Below, one piece after another: positions 15,357 to 18,044 of a stretch of 18,044 bases of DNA (within the stretch, counting starts at the first letter, position 1; each line of letters begins with the position of its first letter). This DNA is from CAYVAP01 sp964343195. GTDB taxonomy: Bacteria; Bacteroidota; Bacteroidia; J057. The notes beneath the pieces were generated by a model, which ran no database searches, had not been told where the DNA came from, and was given only the letters and a program-made list of their open reading frames with translations. The stretch is taken from NCBI GenBank assembly GCA_964343195.1, contig CAYFIR010000133.1:1-18044 (forward strand). Reading direction: 5' to 3'. A program made the translations under genes and the position numbers.

Positions 15357-16244
15357 ATGCCCCTCCCAAAATCGGTCAGCCCCGAACTTTATCCCTTCGA
15401 AAGCCATTACCTCGACATTGGTGGCCACCAGTACCACTACCTGGATGAAGGCAAGGGTGAACCTGTCCTTATGTTGCACGGCAACCCCTCCTGGTCGTTT
15501 TACTACCGGGAACTGGTCAAGCGACTTTCGCCAAATTACCACTGTCTGGTGCCTGATCACATCGGGATGGGGCTTTCGGACAAGCCCGGCGATGACGCAT
15601 ACAGCTACACCCTGCCGCAGCGGGTCAGGGATCTGGAAGCGTTTCTGGAGGCCAGGGGAATCCACGAAAACATCACCCTCGTCCTGCACGACTGGGGAGG
15701 AGCCATCGGCATGAGCTATGCCCGTCGCCATCCTGACGCGATCAAGAAGATCGTATTGCTCAACACTTCTGCTTTTCATTTGCCCGAAACCAAGCCTTTT
15801 CCCCTCATGCTGCAACTCACCCGGACCTGGCTGGGGGCCTTCGCAGTTCGGGGATTCAATGTATTTAACGGCGGTTCTACCCTGATTGGGACGCGGCGAA
15901 AGCCCATGTCTGCTGAGATCCGCAGGGCCTACACTGCGCCTTACGATACCTGGGAAAACCGCATCGGCACCCTGCGATTTGTGCAGGACATTCCCCTTCG
16001 GAAAGGCGACCCTGGCTACGACTATGTGGAGGATTTACAGGATCACCTGCACCTGTTTCGCGAGACGCCAGTGATGATTGCCTGGGGCCTGAAAGACGTA
16101 GTTTTCGACAAACATTTTCTCAACAAATGGCTCGAATACCTGCCCCATGCCCAGGTGCATCGCTTCGAAGATTGTGGCCACTACGTGCTAGAGGACGCGC
16201 AGGAGGAAATCGGAGCGTTGGTGGAGGATTTTTTGGCAAAATAA
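15357..16244 (+). CDS. oleB: OleB-like alpha/beta hydrolase (haloalkane dehalogenase superfamily)
   Basis: A 295-residue alpha/beta hydrolase of the haloalkane dehalogenase superfamily. Visible are the oxyanion-hole motif HGNPSWSFYYR (41-51), the nucleophile elbow HDWGG with Asp112 in place of the Ser of esterases, the acid Asp247 (GLKDVVF) and His275 (DCGHYVLED). An Asp nucleophile with HGNP also occurs in OleB, the enzyme that decarboxylates cis-beta-lactones to cis-olefins in long-chain olefin biosynthesis. The next gene, one base after its stop, encodes an OleC-like ligase, and that pairing is the main reason for calling OleB and not a true dehalogenase. oleA (thiolase) is not upstream; the neighbour is a divergent sulfotransferase. 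An alternative is a general epoxide/ester hydrolase or dehalogenase, or a trans-acting release enzyme for the NRPS, which lacks a thioesterase. ATG at 15357 is the natural start. Confidence 0.78.
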   Translation: MPLPKSVSPELYPFESHYLDIGGHQYHYLDEGKGEPVLMLHGNPSWSFYYRELVKRLSPNYHCLVPDHIGMGLSDKPGDDAYSYTLPQRVRDLEAFLEARGIHENITLVLHDWGGAIGMSYARRHPDAIKKIVLLNTSAFHLPETKPFPLMLQLTRTWLGAFAVRGFNVFNGGSTLIGTRRKPMSAEIRRAYTAPYDTWENRIGTLRFVQDIPLRKGDPGYDYVEDLQDHLHLFRETPVMIAWGLKDVVFDKHFLNKWLEYLPHAQVHRFEDCGHYVLEDAQEEIGALVEDFLAK

Positions 16245-16245
16245 T

Positions 16246-17907
16246 ATGGACAACTACAACATCGTAGCGGCCCTGTTCGAAAAGGCTGCCTCACAACCAG
16301 ATACACTGGCCATTGCCATACCGACGCAGCCAGGTAAGCCTCTGCCGGATGGCCCTATTCCCTACCGGGAGATCAGCTTCCGGGAATTGGCCTACGAAAC
16401 CAATGCCATCTCTCAGGGCCTCCTGAAATCTGGTTTTCAGCCGGGAGATCGTGTCGTCCTGATGGTGCCTCCGGGACTGGAATTTTTTACGCTGAGTTTT
16501 GCCTTCCTTCAGGCGGGCATCATCCCCGTTTTGATCGATCCGGGCATTGGGATCAAAAGCCTCAAAGCCTGTATCGGGGAGTCGGAGCCAGTCGGTTTCA
16601 TAGGCATTACCAAGGCCCATGTCGCGCGTGTCCTGTTAGGGTGGGGGAGCGCTACAATTCGGAGAAAAGTTACCGTCGGAAAGCGGCTGTTTTGGGGAGG
16701 GAAGCGCCTGAAAGACATCCGAAAGCTGGGCGAAACCAGCGCAACCCCGAGCTATTTTCAGCCCAAACCTGATGATCTGGCGGCGATTCTGTTCACCAGT
16801 GGTTCCACTGGCCTGTCGAAGGGCGTCATGTACACCCACGGCAATTTCCGCCAGCAGGTGGAGGTGATTCGCGATACATTTGGCATTGAGCCAGGCGAAA
16901 TAGACCTGCCAACCTTTCCGCCATTTGCGCTGTTCAATCCAACGGTTGGGATGAGTACCATCCTGCCGGACATGGACCCGACCAAGCCTGCACAGGTCGA
17001 TCCAGTGCGCATTACCCGCGCAATTGAGCAGTTTGGCGTGACCAATATGTTTGGATCGCCAGCCCTGATCGACCGGGTGGGCCGCTACGTGGAAACCCAT
17101 CAGGTAAAAGCTCCGACGCTGCGTAGGGTGCTATCAGCAGGGGCACCTGTCCCGGCAAAGGCCATGCGGCGATTTGCCCAATTGCTGGAAGCTCCGACTC
17201 AGATTTTTACGCCCTATGGCGCGACGGAGGCCATGCCCATCGCCAAGATCGGCAGTGACCAACTTCTGCGCGATGATGTGCAGGCCAGGACCGCCAACGG
17301 AGGGGGTATTTGTCTGGGTAAACCGGTGGCTTCTGTAGACCTGAAAGTGATCCGCATCAGCGACGACCCCATCGGGCAGTGGAGCGATGAGCTATTGGTA
17401 GAGCAGGGGGAAATCGGAGAAATTGTGGTGAAGGGCAAGCATGTTACCCGTGCCTATTTTCACCGGGATTCGGCGACACAGTTGGCCAAAATCCGGGACG
17501 GAGAAGGGTTTTGGCACCGGATGGGCGACCTGGGCTACCTGGACGAGGTGGGGGACCTCTGGTTTTGCGGAAGAAAAGCCCATCGGGTGAAACTGGAGGA
17601 CAAAGAGCTATATAGCGTTCCCTGCGAATACATTTTCAACCAGCATCCGCAAGTGTACCGTACCGCGTTGGTGGGCGTACATCAGCAGGCGGTGCTCTGC
17701 GTGGAAATTGACCAGGAGGCAACTCAGCCCGATCCCGAAAAAATCAAACGGGAGTTGCTTGAACTGGCAGGGGCACATGAGATGACGCAGGATATTCAGA
17801 CGGTGCTGTTTCATCCGTCATTCCCTGTGGACATTCGGCACAATGCCAAGATCTTCAGAGAGAAGCTGAAGGTCTGGGCGGAAGGAAAGCTGGAAAAGGG
17901 GGGATAA
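16246..17907 (+). CDS. oleC: OleC-like beta-lactone synthetase (AMP-dependent ligase superfamily)
   Basis: A 553-residue adenylate-forming enzyme with OleC hallmarks: IDPGIG (97-102), P-loop FTSGSTGLSKG (183-193), MYTHGNF (195-201), the strongly conserved DLPTFPPFALFNPTVGMSTI (220-239) followed by LPDMDP (240-245), PYGATEA (323-329), GDLG (427-430) and near the C-terminus FPVDIRHNAKIFREKL (526-541) with the likely catalytic Lys535. OleC activates a beta-hydroxy acid with ATP and closes it to a beta-lactone, which OleB then decarboxylates; LstC-type relatives make beta-lactone natural products. The ATG begins one base after the oleB stop, so the genes are co-translated. The stop codon TAA (17905-17907) lies between G-runs of a repeat. 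oleD (the NAD(P)H reductase) could follow beyond the window. An ordinary acyl-CoA ligase is unlikely given the motifs. Confidence 0.88.
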   Translation: MDNYNIVAALFEKAASQPDTLAIAIPTQPGKPLPDGPIPYREISFRELAYETNAISQGLLKSGFQPGDRVVLMVPPGLEFFTLSFAFLQAGIIPVLIDPGIGIKSLKACIGESEPVGFIGITKAHVARVLLGWGSATIRRKVTVGKRLFWGGKRLKDIRKLGETSATPSYFQPKPDDLAAILFTSGSTGLSKGVMYTHGNFRQQVEVIRDTFGIEPGEIDLPTFPPFALFNPTVGMSTILPDMDPTKPAQVDPVRITRAIEQFGVTNMFGSPALIDRVGRYVETHQVKAPTLRRVLSAGAPVPAKAMRRFAQLLEAPTQIFTPYGATEAMPIAKIGSDQLLRDDVQARTANGGGICLGKPVASVDLKVIRISDDPIGQWSDELLVEQGEIGEIVVKGKHVTRAYFHRDSATQLAKIRDGEGFWHRMGDLGYLDEVGDLWFCGRKAHRVKLEDKELYSVPCEYIFNQHPQVYRTALVGVHQQAVLCVEIDQEATQPDPEKIKRELLELAGAHEMTQDIQTVLFHPSFPVDIRHNAKIFREKLKVWAEGKLEKGG

Positions 17908-17952
17908 GGGATAGGGGAAAAAGGGGAATATGGGGAATAAGGGGAATAAGGG
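17898..17952 (+). repeat. GGGGAATAA-type tandem repeat, G-quadruplex-prone
   Basis: Seven runs of three or more G in 55 bp (17898-17903, 17908-17910, 17914-17917, 17923-17926, 17932-17935, 17941-17944, 17950-17952) with 3-5-nt A/T loops. The last three units are near-perfect GGGGAATAA copies of 9 bp. The first run is inside the last codons of oleC. This arrangement satisfies the usual G-quadruplex pattern on the plus strand. Confidence 0.8.
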
Positions 17953-17991
17953 AAATATTGGCACCTTGGTTATAGGTCATTCGTATGAACC

Positions 17992-18044
17992 CTATACCCC
18001 CTATACCCCCTATACCCCCTATACCCCCTATACCCCCTATACCC
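17992..18044. repeat. CTATACCCC 9-bp tandem repeat, truncated by window end
   Basis: Five perfect copies of CTATACCCC plus an 8-bp partial copy reach the last base of the window, so the array probably continues. Read on the minus strand the unit is GGGGTATAG, one base different from the GGGGAATA core of the array at 17898-17952. The two arrays are therefore roughly inverted around a 39-bp unique segment (17953-17991). No gene is visible in 17908-18044. Confidence 0.9.

Noticed and set aside
17992..18044. CTATACCCC array as a CRISPR array
   Set aside because: The unit is only 9 bp and repeats without spacers, so it is a simple tandem repeat.

Overview
The window carries a compact secondary-metabolite locus built around a fatty-acid-primed polyketide synthase / non-ribosomal peptide synthetase (PKS/NRPS) assembly line. 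The host is probably a Gram-negative bacterium, and I lean towards Bacteroidota (Saprospiria-like). The reasons are that most genes lack a clear Shine-Dalgarno sequence, that the intergenic DNA is full of short degenerate repeats (GAACTAC, CACAAAGG-like, CTATACCCC), and that a few sites loosely fit the Bacteroidota -33 TTTG / -7 TAnnTTTG promoter. This assignment is inference and is not certain.

Layout. 1-77: a 7-bp tandem repeat. 69-1580 (-): a ferritin-like diiron oxygenase candidate with an unusual coiled-coil segment. 1581-1779: a divergent promoter region. 1780-3504 (+): a fatty acyl-AMP ligase (FAAL). 3501-4808 (+): a luciferase-like flavin monooxygenase overlapping the FAAL by 4 bp. 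4809-5131: non-coding spacer. 5132-10708 (+): a PKS with domain order ACP-KS-AT-DH-KR-ACP. 10709-10888: spacer with inverted CACAAAGG-like repeats. 10889-14083 (+): an NRPS with order C-A-T, whose adenylation code reads DILQLGMIWK, best matching glycine. 14063-14127: a long hairpin between convergent genes. 14135-15262 (-): a PAPS-type sulfotransferase. 15357-16244 (+): an OleB-like alpha/beta hydrolase. 16246-17907 (+): an OleC-like beta-lactone synthetase. 17898-18044: G-rich and C-rich tandem repeats running off the window.

How the genes fit together (inference). The FAAL would adenylate a free fatty acid and load it onto the N-terminal ACP of the PKS. One ketide extension with ketoreduction and probably dehydration gives an enoyl (or beta-hydroxyacyl) chain. 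The NRPS would then condense it with glycine to give an N-acyl-glycine. No thioesterase or reductase domain is present, so release must be in trans or by an enzyme outside the window. The diiron protein, the flavin monooxygenase and the sulfotransferase are plausible tailoring enzymes. OleB and OleC belong to the olefin/beta-lactone pathway. They may be a separate operon whose oleA and oleD lie elsewhere, or they may have been recruited to this locus. I found no tRNA, rRNA, CRISPR array or transposase gene.
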